A program made the translations under genes and the position numbers. From Pseudomonas sp. UBA5706 (GTDB lineage Bacteria > Pseudomonadota > Gammaproteobacteria > Pseudomonadales > Pseudomonadaceae), in assembly GCF_002419965.1 (NCBI RefSeq), contig NZ_DIHC01000043.1:248001-312000 (forward strand): a DNA stretch of 64,000 nt, written 5' to 3'. The notes under the pieces are model-generated. The model saw only the letters and a program-made list of their open reading frames with translations. It was not told the origin of the DNA and searched no databases. Within the stretch, counting starts at the first letter, position 1. Every line of letters begins with the position of its first letter. Shown here piece after piece: positions 52,478-61,582 of the stretch.

Positions 52478-53725
52478 TTACTCCGGCAGCAGGCTTTCGC
52501 CGGCGTACAGCTCAGTCACGGTTTCACGGCGACGCACTTCGAACGCCTGATCGCCATCGACCAACACCTCAGCGGCACGCCCGCGGGTGTTGTAGTTGGA
52601 ACTCATGACGAAACCGTAGGCGCCAGCAGAATGCACGGTCAGCAGATCACCCTCGGCCAGCGCCAGTTCGCGCTCCTTGGCCAAAAAGTCGCCGGTCTCG
52701 CAAATCGGACCCACGATGTCATAGGCGCGTGTCGCGCCTTCGCGTGGTTGAACGGCTTTGACGTCCATCCAGGCTTGATACAGTGCTGGGCGGATCAGGT
52801 CGTTCATCGCAGCATCGACGATGGCGAAATCTTTATGCTCGGTGTGCTTGAGGTATTCGATGCGAGTCAGCAGCACGCCGGCGTTGGCGACGATGAAACG
52901 GCCCGGCTCGAACATCAGTGCCAGGTCGCGGCCTTCGAGGCGCTCGCGCACAGCCTTGATGTAGTCACCTGCCAGCGGGGGCTCTTCATCGCGGTAACGC
53001 ACGCCCAGTCCGCCGCCCAGGTCCAGATGGCGCAGTTGAATGCCGCAGTCGCTCAGGCGATCGACCAGATCCAGCAGGCGATCCAGCGCATCGACGAAGG
53101 GCGAGAGGGTGGTCAGTTGCGAGCCGATGTGGCAATCGACGCCGACAACTTCCAGGTTAGGCAACTGCGCAGCGCGGATGTAGACGTCTTCGGCATCTGC
53201 AATGGCGATGCCGAACTTGTTCTCTTTAAGGCCCGTGGAAATGTAGGGGTGAGTACCCGCATCGACGTCCGGGTTCACCCGCAAGGACACCGGGGCGCGT
53301 TTGCCCATCTCGGCGGCCACGACCTGCAAGCGCTCCAGCTCGTCGGTGGACTCGACGTTGAAGCAATGCACACCGACTTCCAGCGCTCGACGCATGTCAT
53401 CGCGGGTCTTGCCAACGCCGGAGAATACAATCCTCTCGGCCTGACCGCCTGCCGCCAGCACACGCTCCAGTTCGCCACGCGAAACGATGTCGAAACCGGC
53501 GCCCAGACGCGCCAGGACATTGAGGACGCCCAGGTTGGAGTTAGCTTTGACGGCGAAACAGACCAGATGCGGCATGCCGTTCAGCGCATCGGTGTAGGCG
53601 CGGTATTGGGCCTCGATGTGGGCTCGGGAGTAGACATAGGTCGGCGTGCCGAAACGCTCGGCGATGGCAGACAATGCAACTCCTTCCGCGAACAGCTCGC
53701 CGTCGCGGTAGTTGAAGGCGTCCAT
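52478..53725 (-). CDS. lysA: Diaminopimelate decarboxylase
   Basis: LysA removes CO2 from meso-diaminopimelate to give lysine. The 415-residue fold-type III PLP enzyme has the PLP lysine Lys 60 (CFAVKANSN), the glycine-rich phosphate site HLDLGGGLGV, FEPGRFIVANAG and the active-site GPICETGDFLA. The ATG at 53725 has AGGGA about 7 nt upstream; a TTG two codons earlier is not needed. Operon with lppL and dapF. Confidence 0.97.
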   Translation of the reverse strand: MDAFNYRDGELFAEGVALSAIAERFGTPTYVYSRAHIEAQYRAYTDALNGMPHLVCFAVKANSNLGVLNVLARLGAGFDIVSRGELERVLAAGGQAERIVFSGVGKTRDDMRRALEVGVHCFNVESTDELERLQVVAAEMGKRAPVSLRVNPDVDAGTHPYISTGLKENKFGIAIADAEDVYIRAAQLPNLEVVGVDCHIGSQLTTLSPFVDALDRLLDLVDRLSDCGIQLRHLDLGGGLGVRYRDEEPPLAGDYIKAVRERLEGRDLALMFEPGRFIVANAGVLLTRIEYLKHTEHKDFAIVDAAMNDLIRPALYQAWMDVKAVQPREGATRAYDIVGPICETGDFLAKERELALAEGDLLTVHSAGAYGFVMSSNYNTRGRAAEVLVDGDQAFEVRRRETVTELYAGESLLPE

Positions 53726-53734
53726 GGTCAATCC

Positions 53735-53899
53735 CTAGTTGGTCGAGGTCTGATGCTTGTGCGAGTGCGATTGAGTCTGGCCGTTGCTGGCGTCGGACGA
53801 ATCGTCATCGGGCAGATACAGTGGGCCTTTCTGACCGCAGGCAGAGACCAGACACGCAACAGCGAGGAGCGCGGCCAGGGAGGAAATCAGGCGCTTCAT
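53735..53899 (-). CDS. lppL: Small LptM/LppL-type lipoprotein
   Basis: A 54-residue lipoprotein: MKRLISSLAALLAVACLVSACGQKGPLYLPDD. The lipobox VSAC puts the lipidated Cys at residue 21, followed by the GQKGPLYLP motif of the LptM (YifL) family, then a polar tail rich in His, Ser and Gln. In E. coli LptM assists maturation of the LptD LPS translocon; PAO1 calls it LppL. The gene stands directly before lysA, as in many relatives. The longer frame to 54022 lacks a signal peptide. Confidence 0.92.
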   Translation of the reverse strand: MKRLISSLAALLAVACLVSACGQKGPLYLPDDDSSDASNGQTQSHSHKHQTSTN

Positions 53900-54137
53900 G
53901 GCGAAATCCTTTGTATAAGCATTAATTGCGCCCGAGTATACCGACCACCCGACAGATTGCCTATGCGCCAAGGTTCCCGTCCGGCGGGCCTTTGACGCAG
54001 GTGGCGGATATATGAACGACAATCGCGTGTTTTTTGGCGCGGCAGACTGCTACTGGGCGGGTATGCTTTGCAATTGGCTAGAAGCGACCGTATCTTGCGT
54101 CGCTGCGCCATCAGTAGACACTTTCGAGGTTCCTGCA

Positions 54138-54497
54138 ATGAGTTTGACCGAAGCCCGCTTTCACGACCTGGTAGATGCGACCCAAAATTTGATCGAGGAT
54201 ATCTTCGACGAGAGCGGTCTGGATCTGGACCTTGAGAGTTCGGCCGGTGTGCTGACCGTGAAATTCGAAAACGGCACTCAATTCATCCTCAGTCGCCAAG
54301 AGCCGCTGCGTCAGCTTTGGCTGGCGGCGCCTGCTGGTGGATTCCACTTCGATTACGACGAAGAGGAAAATCGCTGGGTCTGCGACAAAAGCGAAGAGTT
54401 GCTGGGCGAGATGCTTCATCGTCTGGCTTTGGCGCAGGCCAGTGTTGAAATTGAATTCGACGCTGTCGACGGTCATGAAGACGGAAACCGGCAGTGA
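54138..54497 (+). CDS. cyaY: Frataxin-like iron donor protein CyaY
   Basis: A 119-residue frataxin: MSLTEARFHDLVDATQNLIEDIFDESG with the acidic first helix that binds iron, then VLTVKFENGTQFILSRQEPLRQLWLAAPAGGFHFDYDEEENRWVCD. It tunes iron-sulfur cluster assembly by IscS. The ATG at 54138 is preceded by GAGG; the in-frame extension upstream to 54012 is not frataxin-like. It is divergent from lppL, a conserved pair. Confidence 0.94.
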   Translation: MSLTEARFHDLVDATQNLIEDIFDESGLDLDLESSAGVLTVKFENGTQFILSRQEPLRQLWLAAPAGGFHFDYDEEENRWVCDKSEELLGEMLHRLALAQASVEIEFDAVDGHEDGNRQ

Positions 54498-54712
54498 CCA
54501 ACGCCGCCTCCGTCAAAGCGCCTAAGCCGTTGTTCAGCAATGTCAGCGCGGCGGTGCCATCGCCGTGCATCAGCATCTGTCGGCTTGATGAGCACAAAGT
54601 GTGTACGGGATGTCATCGACACGTCGAAGACATCCGCGAGTGGCGTGCGGCGACCGATCAGCGGCGGCGGGAGATTGTGCAGCAGGCAGATCAACGCCGC
54701 GCCAGCGCCTGA
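54494..54712 (+). CDS. DUF1289 family protein
   Basis: A 72-residue protein with PSPCISICRLDEHKVCTGCHRHVEDIREW, the four-Cys DUF1289 signature likely to bind zinc or an Fe-S cluster. It starts with a GTG that overlaps the cyaY stop (GTGA, 54494-54497), so it is translationally coupled to it. The function is unknown. Confidence 0.88.
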   Translation: MTNAASVKAPKPLFSNVSAAVPSPCISICRLDEHKVCTGCHRHVEDIREWRAATDQRRREIVQQADQRRASA

Positions 54713-54880
54713 TTCGCAGCGTAGATGTCCTGCAGGGTTGACTTGCCTCGGACCGCGAGCTGACGAATGTGCTGGAGTCAGGGATTACCGGTGACTGAGC
54801 CACCACATTCGCCACTGTCGCACAGCTCCAGAGGTTCCCACAGGTTGCAGCAGGGCACCTCATGGGGCACCAACTCATTC

Positions 54881-54960
54881 CCTGTAGGAGACGCCGGAGG
54901 GGCAGTTGCAGATGGGTCGCCGGATATAGCGTATTACGTCAGCCACCCGTCTCCTGCAGG
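54881..54960. repeat. Intergenic inverted repeat, copy F
   Basis: CCTGTAGGAGACG (54881-54893) and CGTCTCCTGCAGG (54948-54960) are inverted with one mismatch in 13. The block lies in the 269-bp gap between the convergent DUF1289 and cyaA genes; no other feature is evident there. Confidence 0.65.
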
Positions 54961-54981
54961 GCTAGCCCGCGATAGCCGTCA

Positions 54982-57825
54982 TCAAGCCTCATCTAACGCC
55001 TCGTTCAACGCCTTTTCAAGCTCAGCCTTGTAGCGCAGGAACAGGATGGTCTGGCCACGCCTGTCAGCCAGGATTCCCGACAGATCCAGGTCTGTGATGT
55101 AGCAGCGATAGCAGCGTGGCTCGCTGCGCTGGTCAAGGAGCTGCCGGGCAACGACGCTATACAGCTGTTCGCCCAATTCCAGCTCCGAAAACTCCCTGCC
55201 GTCGCAATACAACGTCACGCTAACCTGGCCTGGGGACGCTTCTTCGACGATCGCCTGCACGTCGTAAAACGGCTTGTCAGTGGGCATCACCGGGCCAAGT
55301 CGTTGCTCGATCCGCCGCGCGCGTGCAGCGCCATCGGGCGTGACGCGGTAATACAGGGTATCCAGCGCTTGCGGATCGAGAGGATTATCCAGTGGCAGCA
55401 AGGCGCCGCGCCGGTACATCAGCGATTGCAGAAAACGCTGCATCGGCATCAGCAGGCTTGATTCATCGTGGTACGGCAGGTGGTGATGCCACAGCGCGTT
55501 ATGTTCGTCGAGTACGTACAGATCGGCATGCGGCTCGCTGATCCGGTAGAACACCTGAATGCATTCCGGCTGCCCATAGGGAATGATCAGCGACAGGTCA
55601 CTGTCATCCAGTGCCTGCGGGTCCAGATGAATCGGGCTGTAGCCCGGCAGCTCTTCGCCAAGGTATCGGTACAGCTCGGGCAGGTTTTCGAGCGCTACGT
55701 GGGTGACGTGCCCCGGCGTCATTTCCAGCACGTGATAGTGCTGCTGTACCTGGATCAAATACCGATGGTTCATTCGGCGAGACAACAGCAGTTGCGCCGT
55801 ATGAATAACCTCTTCCACCCGTTGGGCGATGGCCGGAGCCCGGTTGTGACAGAAGCAACGCACGTTGATCAGCGCTTTTGGCAGCGTCGCGGTGTTGAGC
55901 AACTCGGTCAAGCACTCTAGCAAGGCGTGAGTGCCGTCGAAGCGATCGACCAGCACCTCGTTCCAGGTGGTTAGGGTGATCTGGTCGAGGGTCAGTACCA
56001 GATTTTCGCGAACCCCGGCGTAACTCAGCGAGTCGGTGCGCTCGGTGGTCATCAGGATGTTCAGGTCTTTGTGATGCTTGAGCGGGTCGACCCCGACGTT
56101 CACCAGCAGCAGGATCTCGTTTGGCACGCTCGGACGCAGCAAAGCTTCTTCGGCCACCATCCCCAGTGGCATCGGGATGCTGGCTTGCAGCGCAACTTGC
56201 AGGTTGAATAGCTCGAACTCGGTCAGGTCGCTGCTGCCAGGGTGCAGCGCCAGGCGCGTACTGCTGTCGATGACATGGTTGCGATGGCACCAGGCAAGCA
56301 ACTCCAGCAGTTCGCGGCTGCGCCTGATCGGCGCGAAGGACTCCCACTCATGCACACCGAGAGTGCCGTTGTACAGGCCCCACAGATACTGGCCGGGCTC
56401 GCGTTTATTAGGCGACTGCACCAGTGTCAGCGTGTCCTCTGCCAGATCCGGCGAGATCCCCGGATTGACGAACTCGACCTTGCCCGCTTTGCGCTCGAAT
56501 GCGGCGTAAAGACGACGTCCGAGGATATTAAGGTCGCGTGCGTTGATCGAGCTGATCGCGTTCTGGGTGCGGGCAAACTGAGTCAGGAATCGATAGCTGC
56601 AATTGAGCTCACTCACCAGCGCCCGGCGTTCGCCGGAAACCTGTCGCACCTTCCACTGGCTGCGACTGTCGAGCAAAGCTAACTGTCGCTCATCCCAGTT
56701 CCATTCTTTGGCCAGTCGTTCCAGCAGTAGGCGTTGCCAACCGGTGGTTCGCTGGCGGGGCAGGCCGGTGAGTTTTTTATTCACCTTCAGGTACAGGCTG
56801 CGGCGCACCAGTTCCAGCCGCTCAGGTTCGCCGCGGGCTAGCAGGTATTCCTCGATCCGCCGATAAACCATCATGTACGGATCAAGTTCGTCGAGGTCCA
56901 CGCGATTGGCGAACACCTCTTTTTTCAGGCTCATGCTCAAGCAGTGTACTTGCGGATGTTCGCTGGCATAGGCTTCGGTCAGAAGCAGTTTGAGCACGGA
57001 TTTGTAAGGCGACTCGATACCCTTGAATAGTTGCCAGAGCGCGGCGCCGATGAATTCTCCGGGCGGGATGTGGGACATGTTGCCCAGATCCAGAACCTCG
57101 TCTTCGCGAATGAAGCGCTTGGACAGCAATGCGTGCGTGTATTCGGCGTAGCGTGCTTCCTCATACACCGGTACCAGCCACCAGATGGGGGTACGACCGG
57201 CCAGCCAGATCGCGGTGCGGTAGAACTCGTCCAGCAACAGGTAATGCTGAGTCGTTCCGCAGTCCTCGCTGCTCAGTTGTGCATCACGCTCGCCGGCGAC
57301 GAAACGTATCGGGTCAATGAGAAAGAAATGCGCCTCGGTGCCCATCGTCGCGGCCCAGGTTTCCAGCGCCTGACATTTCTTGCGCAGCTCGAGCACTTCC
57401 TCAGGCAACAGGTTCGGGTCATGGCAGATCCAGACGTCCATGTCGCTTTGATCGGCCTGGGCCAGCGTGCCGAGGCTACCCATCAGAAAAATGCCGTGTA
57501 TCGGCTGCGGCGTATCTCCCCTGCGCTGTTTGTAGCAAAAGGACCGGGTCAGGCGCTGCGCCTCGAGCAGCGCTTGGGTAGTGGGCTCGTAATTGGAAAC
57601 CCCTGCAGGCGTTGCGCCTGAAATATAGCCGGGCATAAGCGGGTGATTAACATGGAACAACAGCGGCAGCAGTGCCAGGACTGACTGCTGGCGGGTGGAC
57701 AGACCCTCGGTGGCACGGCCCAACCGTCCTTCATTCAGGCACAGGAAGCGGTTGCGCAGCTGGCTGAGGACCTTGCGGTCGATGCCCTCATCCAGATCGG
57801 GGCGGATCTCGAAACTACGGGTCAT
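54982..57825 (-). CDS. cyaA: Class I adenylate cyclase
   Basis: A 947-residue class I (enterobacterial-type) adenylate cyclase. The catalytic half is N-terminal: LFHVNHPLMPGYISGATPAGVSNY, then FLMGSLGTLAQADQSDMDVWICHD, in which the Gly-Ser and paired Asp are the nucleotidyltransferase signature. The rest is the regulatory half. It makes cAMP for Vfr; in P. aeruginosa this enzyme is the minor cyclase beside CyaB. It is about 100 residues longer than E. coli CyaA. Confidence 0.95.
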   Translation of the reverse strand: MTRSFEIRPDLDEGIDRKVLSQLRNRFLCLNEGRLGRATEGLSTRQQSVLALLPLLFHVNHPLMPGYISGATPAGVSNYEPTTQALLEAQRLTRSFCYKQRRGDTPQPIHGIFLMGSLGTLAQADQSDMDVWICHDPNLLPEEVLELRKKCQALETWAATMGTEAHFFLIDPIRFVAGERDAQLSSEDCGTTQHYLLLDEFYRTAIWLAGRTPIWWLVPVYEEARYAEYTHALLSKRFIREDEVLDLGNMSHIPPGEFIGAALWQLFKGIESPYKSVLKLLLTEAYASEHPQVHCLSMSLKKEVFANRVDLDELDPYMMVYRRIEEYLLARGEPERLELVRRSLYLKVNKKLTGLPRQRTTGWQRLLLERLAKEWNWDERQLALLDSRSQWKVRQVSGERRALVSELNCSYRFLTQFARTQNAISSINARDLNILGRRLYAAFERKAGKVEFVNPGISPDLAEDTLTLVQSPNKREPGQYLWGLYNGTLGVHEWESFAPIRRSRELLELLAWCHRNHVIDSSTRLALHPGSSDLTEFELFNLQVALQASIPMPLGMVAEEALLRPSVPNEILLLVNVGVDPLKHHKDLNILMTTERTDSLSYAGVRENLVLTLDQITLTTWNEVLVDRFDGTHALLECLTELLNTATLPKALINVRCFCHNRAPAIAQRVEEVIHTAQLLLSRRMNHRYLIQVQQHYHVLEMTPGHVTHVALENLPELYRYLGEELPGYSPIHLDPQALDDSDLSLIIPYGQPECIQVFYRISEPHADLYVLDEHNALWHHHLPYHDESSLLMPMQRFLQSLMYRRGALLPLDNPLDPQALDTLYYRVTPDGAARARRIEQRLGPVMPTDKPFYDVQAIVEEASPGQVSVTLYCDGREFSELELGEQLYSVVARQLLDQRSEPRCYRCYITDLDLSGILADRRGQTILFLRYKAELEKALNEALDEA

Positions 57826-57966
57826 CGCGACTCAAAGCCGACAAACGGCATTACTTGGGGCTGAGCAAGGCGACAGGGAAGAAGATGCATCAGGCGTTGT
57901 AAGGCGGCTGTGTGTATTTTCTGGCGCCAGAATTTTATCGGCGCAGCATCTTATAAATGAAGGCAG

Positions 57967-58007
57967 CGCGAAACCTTTATTTGATGCTTCCTTGAAAAGG
58001 TTTCGCG
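57967..58007. repeat. Perfect 12-bp inverted repeat between cyaA and the TIGR02647 gene
   Basis: CGCGAAACCTTT (57967-57978) and AAAGGTTTCGCG (57996-58007) are exact inverted copies 17 bp apart. No T-run follows on either strand, so it is only a weak terminator candidate for the leftward TIGR02647 gene. The remainder of 57826-58027 should contain the cyaA promoter; a clear one was not seen. Confidence 0.6.
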
Positions 58008-58027
58008 GCTCGGTGGCTGTGGGCGGT

Positions 58028-58276
58028 TCAGGCCGCTTCCTGAGCGGTGGAGAGGATGATCAGCAGCGATTGCGCGTGTTCGGCGGCATCCAGTCCAAGA
58101 CTGGTGAGATAGCCCCCGTCGACCTGAGTCGTCAATCCTTTTTCGAAGAGTCGCTTGGCAGCAGCAACAGCGGTGGGAGCAGCTACGTGGTGGACTTTAA
58201 GGCCCTCCTGGGTATTGCCCAGGTTGAACAGTGACAGGATTTCCAGTTCGGCGACCAATTCAGGGGTAAACGACAT
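58028..58276 (-). CDS. TIGR02647 family small protein
   Basis: An 82-residue protein starting MSFTPELVAELEILSLFNLGNTQEGLKVHH, which I recognise as the TIGR02647 family of short gamma-proteobacterial proteins. It has a winged-helix-like pattern (VAAAKRLFEKGLTTQVDGGYLTSLGLDAAEH), so it may bind DNA. No function is established. The ATG at 58276 has GGAG about 8 nt upstream. Confidence 0.82.
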   Translation of the reverse strand: MSFTPELVAELEILSLFNLGNTQEGLKVHHVAAPTAVAAAKRLFEKGLTTQVDGGYLTSLGLDAAEHAQSLLIILSTAQEAA

Positions 58277-58602
58277 AGAGGCTCCAGACTTTTGTAATGG
58301 ATGACGCGGCGACGAATCGCAGACATGACAGCCCCGTAGGTCAAGCGCCTGCGAGGCATCTGGAGTGTAGTAGCGTCTGGAGATTTTGCTGAAAGTCCGT
58401 GGCCGATCATCAGACGGAGCGTCCAGGCCTCTGGCCGTAAGCGTCTGTCTTGCCGACGAGCCCCCCAAACGCAATTCACTGCAAATGGGCAGGTACAACA
58501 GTGGTGTCCCGCTTGTTGCTGCGTCGTGGTAGATCGGGCAGCTGAGCGTCCTCGGCCAGATTCAGAAGCCAATCCAAGCCAGCCGGGCCGTGGTCGGTGC
58601 TT
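58277..58602. other. Intergenic region with an unassigned short reading frame
   Basis: A 326-bp gap between two leftward genes. On the minus strand it contains a 33-codon frame (58476-58577) with Pseudomonas-like codon use, discussed as a finding. Nearer to the TIGR02647 gene (58277-58470) I see no reliable reading frame; its promoter should lie there. Confidence 0.5.
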
Positions 58603-58896
58603 TTACTCGCCGTCTTCCAGCTTTACACCTGGTGGCAGCTCTGGCAGGGCGCGCAGGGCTTTTTCGTACCACTCGGTGTTGAACGGGCGGTCCTCTTCCA
58701 GAATGCCGTCAATCTCCACGGCCAGCACGTGCGCCATCATTTCCAGGATGTCATAACGCTCGTAACCGACCAGCGTCAGCTTGTTGAAAGTGGCTTTGGC
58801 AGCAGGGGGGTTATCGCTTTCGATCTGGTTTTCGATGGCCTGGATCAGGGTCGATTCAGCGAACTCTTCTTCGTCGTTGTCGATCTTGTCGCTCAT
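58603..58896 (-). CDS. Conserved-looking hypothetical protein
   Basis: A 97-residue acidic protein (MSDKIDNDEEEFAESTLIQA..). It is predicted mostly helical, with two amphipathic stretches (about residues 12-40 and 48-70: YERYDILEMMAHVLAVEIDGIL) and a C-terminal WYEKALRALPELPPGVKLEDGE. It has no Cys, no signal and no membrane segment. I do not recognise a characterised family. Codon use and a place 65 bp downstream of argH in the same direction argue it is real; ATG at 58896. Confidence 0.78.
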   Translation of the reverse strand: MSDKIDNDEEEFAESTLIQAIENQIESDNPPAAKATFNKLTLVGYERYDILEMMAHVLAVEIDGILEEDRPFNTEWYEKALRALPELPPGVKLEDGE

Positions 58897-58961
58897 GGTG
58901 TTCTCGGTTTGCAGAAGGGTGTTGGGGCCGCGACTGGGTGTAGCGGCCCGTTCGAATGGAC

Positions 58962-60356
58962 TTAGCGGCTGGCCAGCAATTGCTTGCCTCGCCCCACCGC
59001 AGCCTTGACCTGCGCCGGTGCAGTGCCGCCAACGTGATTGCGGGCATTGACCGAGCCTTCCAGCGTCAGCACCGCGAATACATCCTGCTCGATCTGATCG
59101 CTGAACTGGCGCAACTCATCGAGTGTCATTTCAGCCAGGTCCTTGCCGGTCTGCAGGCCGTATTTCACTGCATGACCGACGATCTCGTGGCAATCGCGGA
59201 ACGGCAGGCCACGGCGTACCAGATAGTCAGCCAGGTCAGTTGCCGTGGAGAAACCGCGCAAGGCTGCTTCGCGCATGATCGCATGCTTGGGTTTGATCGC
59301 CGGGATCATGTCGGCGAAGGCACGCAGCGAGTCGCGCAGGGTGTCGGCGGCGTCGAACAGCGGCTCCTTGTCTTCCTGATTGTCCTTGTTGTAGGCCAGC
59401 GGCTGGCCCTTCATCAAGGTAAGCAGGCCCATCAATGCGCCGAACACGCGGCCGCTCTTGCCGCGGACCAGCTCTGGCACGTCGGGATTTTTCTTTTGCG
59501 GCATGATCGAGCTGCCGGTGCAGAAACGATCCGGAAGATCGATGAACTGGAATTGCGCGCTGGTCCATAGCACCAACTCTTCGGAGAAGCGCGAGAGGTG
59601 CATCATCGCCACGCTGGCGGCGGAGCAGAATTCGATGGCGAAATCGCGATCGGACACGCTGTCCAGCGAGTTGCCACCTACGGCTGCGAAGCCCAGCAGT
59701 TGGCAGGTCAGCTCGCGGTCGATCGGGTAGGTGGTGCCTGCCAGTGCAGCGCTGCCCAACGGCATGCGATTCGTACGTTTGCGGCAGTCGACCAGCCGCT
59801 CGTGATCGCGGCTGAGCATTTCGAACCAGGCCAGCATGTGGTGCCCGAAGGTCACCGGCTGTGCGGTCTGCAGATGGGTAAAGCCCGGCATGATGGTCTC
59901 GGCTTCGCGCTCGGCCAGCTCCAGCAAGCCTTCTTGCAGTCGAGTGATCTCAGCCAGAATCAGATCGATTTCATCACGCAGCCACAGACGGATATCGGTC
60001 GCAACCTGGTCGTTACGGCTTCTACCGGTGTGCAGTTTCTTGCCGGTGATACCGATGCGGTCGGTCAGACGCGCTTCGATGTTCATGTGCACGTCTTCCA
60101 GGTCCACACGCCATTGGAACGTACCCGCTTCGATTTCGCCCTGAATAGTCTTCAGGCCGTCGATGATGGTGTCGCGTTCGGCGTCGGTCAGCACGCCGAC
60201 CTTGGCCAGCATCGTGGCGTGGGCAACCGAGCCCATGATGTCGTGACGATAAAGGCGCTGATCGAAAGTGACGGAGGCGGTGAAGCGTGCGACGAAGGCG
60301 TCGACGGGCTCACTGAAGCGGCCGCCCCAGGACTGATTGGTCTTGTCGGTGCTCAT
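58962..60356 (-). CDS. argH: Argininosuccinate lyase
   Basis: ArgH splits argininosuccinate into arginine and fumarate, the last step of arginine synthesis. The 464-residue protein has the fumarase/aspartase-superfamily signature GSSIMPQKKNPD in the mobile catalytic loop, TGRSRNDQVATD and GFTHLQTAQPVTFGHH. The start MSTDKTNQSWGGRFSE at 60356 gives the family length; the open frame to 60722 antisense to algZ is not used. Confidence 0.97.
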   Translation of the reverse strand: MSTDKTNQSWGGRFSEPVDAFVARFTASVTFDQRLYRHDIMGSVAHATMLAKVGVLTDAERDTIIDGLKTIQGEIEAGTFQWRVDLEDVHMNIEARLTDRIGITGKKLHTGRSRNDQVATDIRLWLRDEIDLILAEITRLQEGLLELAEREAETIMPGFTHLQTAQPVTFGHHMLAWFEMLSRDHERLVDCRKRTNRMPLGSAALAGTTYPIDRELTCQLLGFAAVGGNSLDSVSDRDFAIEFCSAASVAMMHLSRFSEELVLWTSAQFQFIDLPDRFCTGSSIMPQKKNPDVPELVRGKSGRVFGALMGLLTLMKGQPLAYNKDNQEDKEPLFDAADTLRDSLRAFADMIPAIKPKHAIMREAALRGFSTATDLADYLVRRGLPFRDCHEIVGHAVKYGLQTGKDLAEMTLDELRQFSDQIEQDVFAVLTLEGSVNARNHVGGTAPAQVKAAVGRGKQLLASR

Positions 60357-60499
60357 GGATTCGCTCGCTGCTCTGCTGATTACGGTACTGATGAAATATT
60401 GGCGTGCCGATTTCAAACGGCGCGGGCGATGATAACAGCATTGCTGTTTTTTATACCCGCTTGCTTGCCCGCAAGGGTGCGAGCGCAGAGACTGGAACA

Positions 60500-61582
60500 A
60501 TGCAGACTGAGCGCGATAAACCGGGCCTGAGCGCGCTGCCCGGTAAAGAGTTTTTCCTTCCGGAACTGTGCCTGCCTCAGGCGCTGCTGGTCCTGATCGT
60601 GCTCGCCGAGTTGCTGGTGCTTGTGCTGGTATTGGTCGAACCGATGCACTCGGGTTTCGACTGGGTGCGGCTGGCGCTGATCTCGCTGTTCGTGCAGTGG
60701 ATCGTACTGCTCTCGGCCGCACTGCTGTGTGGCTTGCGGCCCTGGCTTGCGCGCCTGAAAACGGGGCTTGCGGGCGTCATGGGCTGTTTGCTGGTGGTGG
60801 CAGTCACGCTGTTGTGTACGGCGGTGACCGATTATTGTCAGCTGAACGGCTCAATGCCTGTCTACAGCGACATCGAACGCTACCTTCGCTATGCATTGAT
60901 TGCGTTGATCATGTCGGCGCTGATGTTGCGCTACTTTTACCTGCAGAGTCAGTGGCGCAAACAGCAACAGGCCGAGATGCGAGCCAGGATCGAATCGCTG
61001 CAGGCACGTATCCGGCCGCACTTTCTATTCAATACCCTCAACAGTATTGCCAGCCTGGTTACCAGCGACCCGATCAAGGCCGAGCAGGCAGTGCTGGACC
61101 TTTCGGACCTGTTTCGCGCCAGTCTGGGCAGTCCCGGCAGCCTGAGCACATGGGGTGAAGAGCTGGAATTGGCCCGACGTTATTTATCGATTGAGCAATA
61201 TCGACTTGGCGAGCGTCTACAGTTGGACTGGGACGTCAGTGCAATTCCCGACGACTTGCCGATTCCCCAGCTAACCTTGCAGCCATTACTTGAGAACGCG
61301 TTGATCTACGGTATCGCGCCCCGTGTCGAAGGCGGTGTGATCAGGGTCGAGGCGCACTACCAACGGGGAGTATTCATATTGCGCGTCAGTAATCCCTATG
61401 ACGAAGATGCCCATCGGCAAGCTTCAAGCGGCACCCAGCAGGCCCTGGCAAATATCGGCGCCCGAATCACGGCACTTTTTGGCCCTCTCGCAAGTCTCAG
61501 CGTGGAGCGCCGTGACGGTCGTCACTTCACCTGTCTACGCTATCCTTGTGCGAGACTCACGCAGGAAGCCAGAGCAATATGA
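60500..61582 (+). CDS. algZ: Sensor histidine kinase AlgZ (FimS)
   Basis: A 360-residue LytS-type sensor kinase. Four or more hydrophobic segments lie between residues 25 and 148, followed by the His_kinase domain with His 174 in RIRPHFLFNTLNSI and the ATP region LQPLLENALIYGI. It works with AlgR in control of alginate, type IV pili and virulence. The start at 60500 (MQTERDKPG) is about the length of PAO1 AlgZ; an upstream start at 60404 would overlap the argH promoter. It overlaps algR by 4 bp. Confidence 0.93.
   Translation: MQTERDKPGLSALPGKEFFLPELCLPQALLVLIVLAELLVLVLVLVEPMHSGFDWVRLALISLFVQWIVLLSAALLCGLRPWLARLKTGLAGVMGCLLVVAVTLLCTAVTDYCQLNGSMPVYSDIERYLRYALIALIMSALMLRYFYLQSQWRKQQQAEMRARIESLQARIRPHFLFNTLNSIASLVTSDPIKAEQAVLDLSDLFRASLGSPGSLSTWGEELELARRYLSIEQYRLGERLQLDWDVSAIPDDLPIPQLTLQPLLENALIYGIAPRVEGGVIRVEAHYQRGVFILRVSNPYDEDAHRQASSGTQQALANIGARITALFGPLASLSVERRDGRHFTCLRYPCARLTQEARAI

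Noticed and set aside
52355..53995. 546-codon plus-strand frame opposite dapF and lysA
   Set aside because: Antisense to two certain genes; the frame is open only because of their third-position GC bias.
60357..60722. N-terminal extension of argH
   Set aside because: The extension is low-complexity, antisense to algZ, and the normal ArgH start is at 60356.
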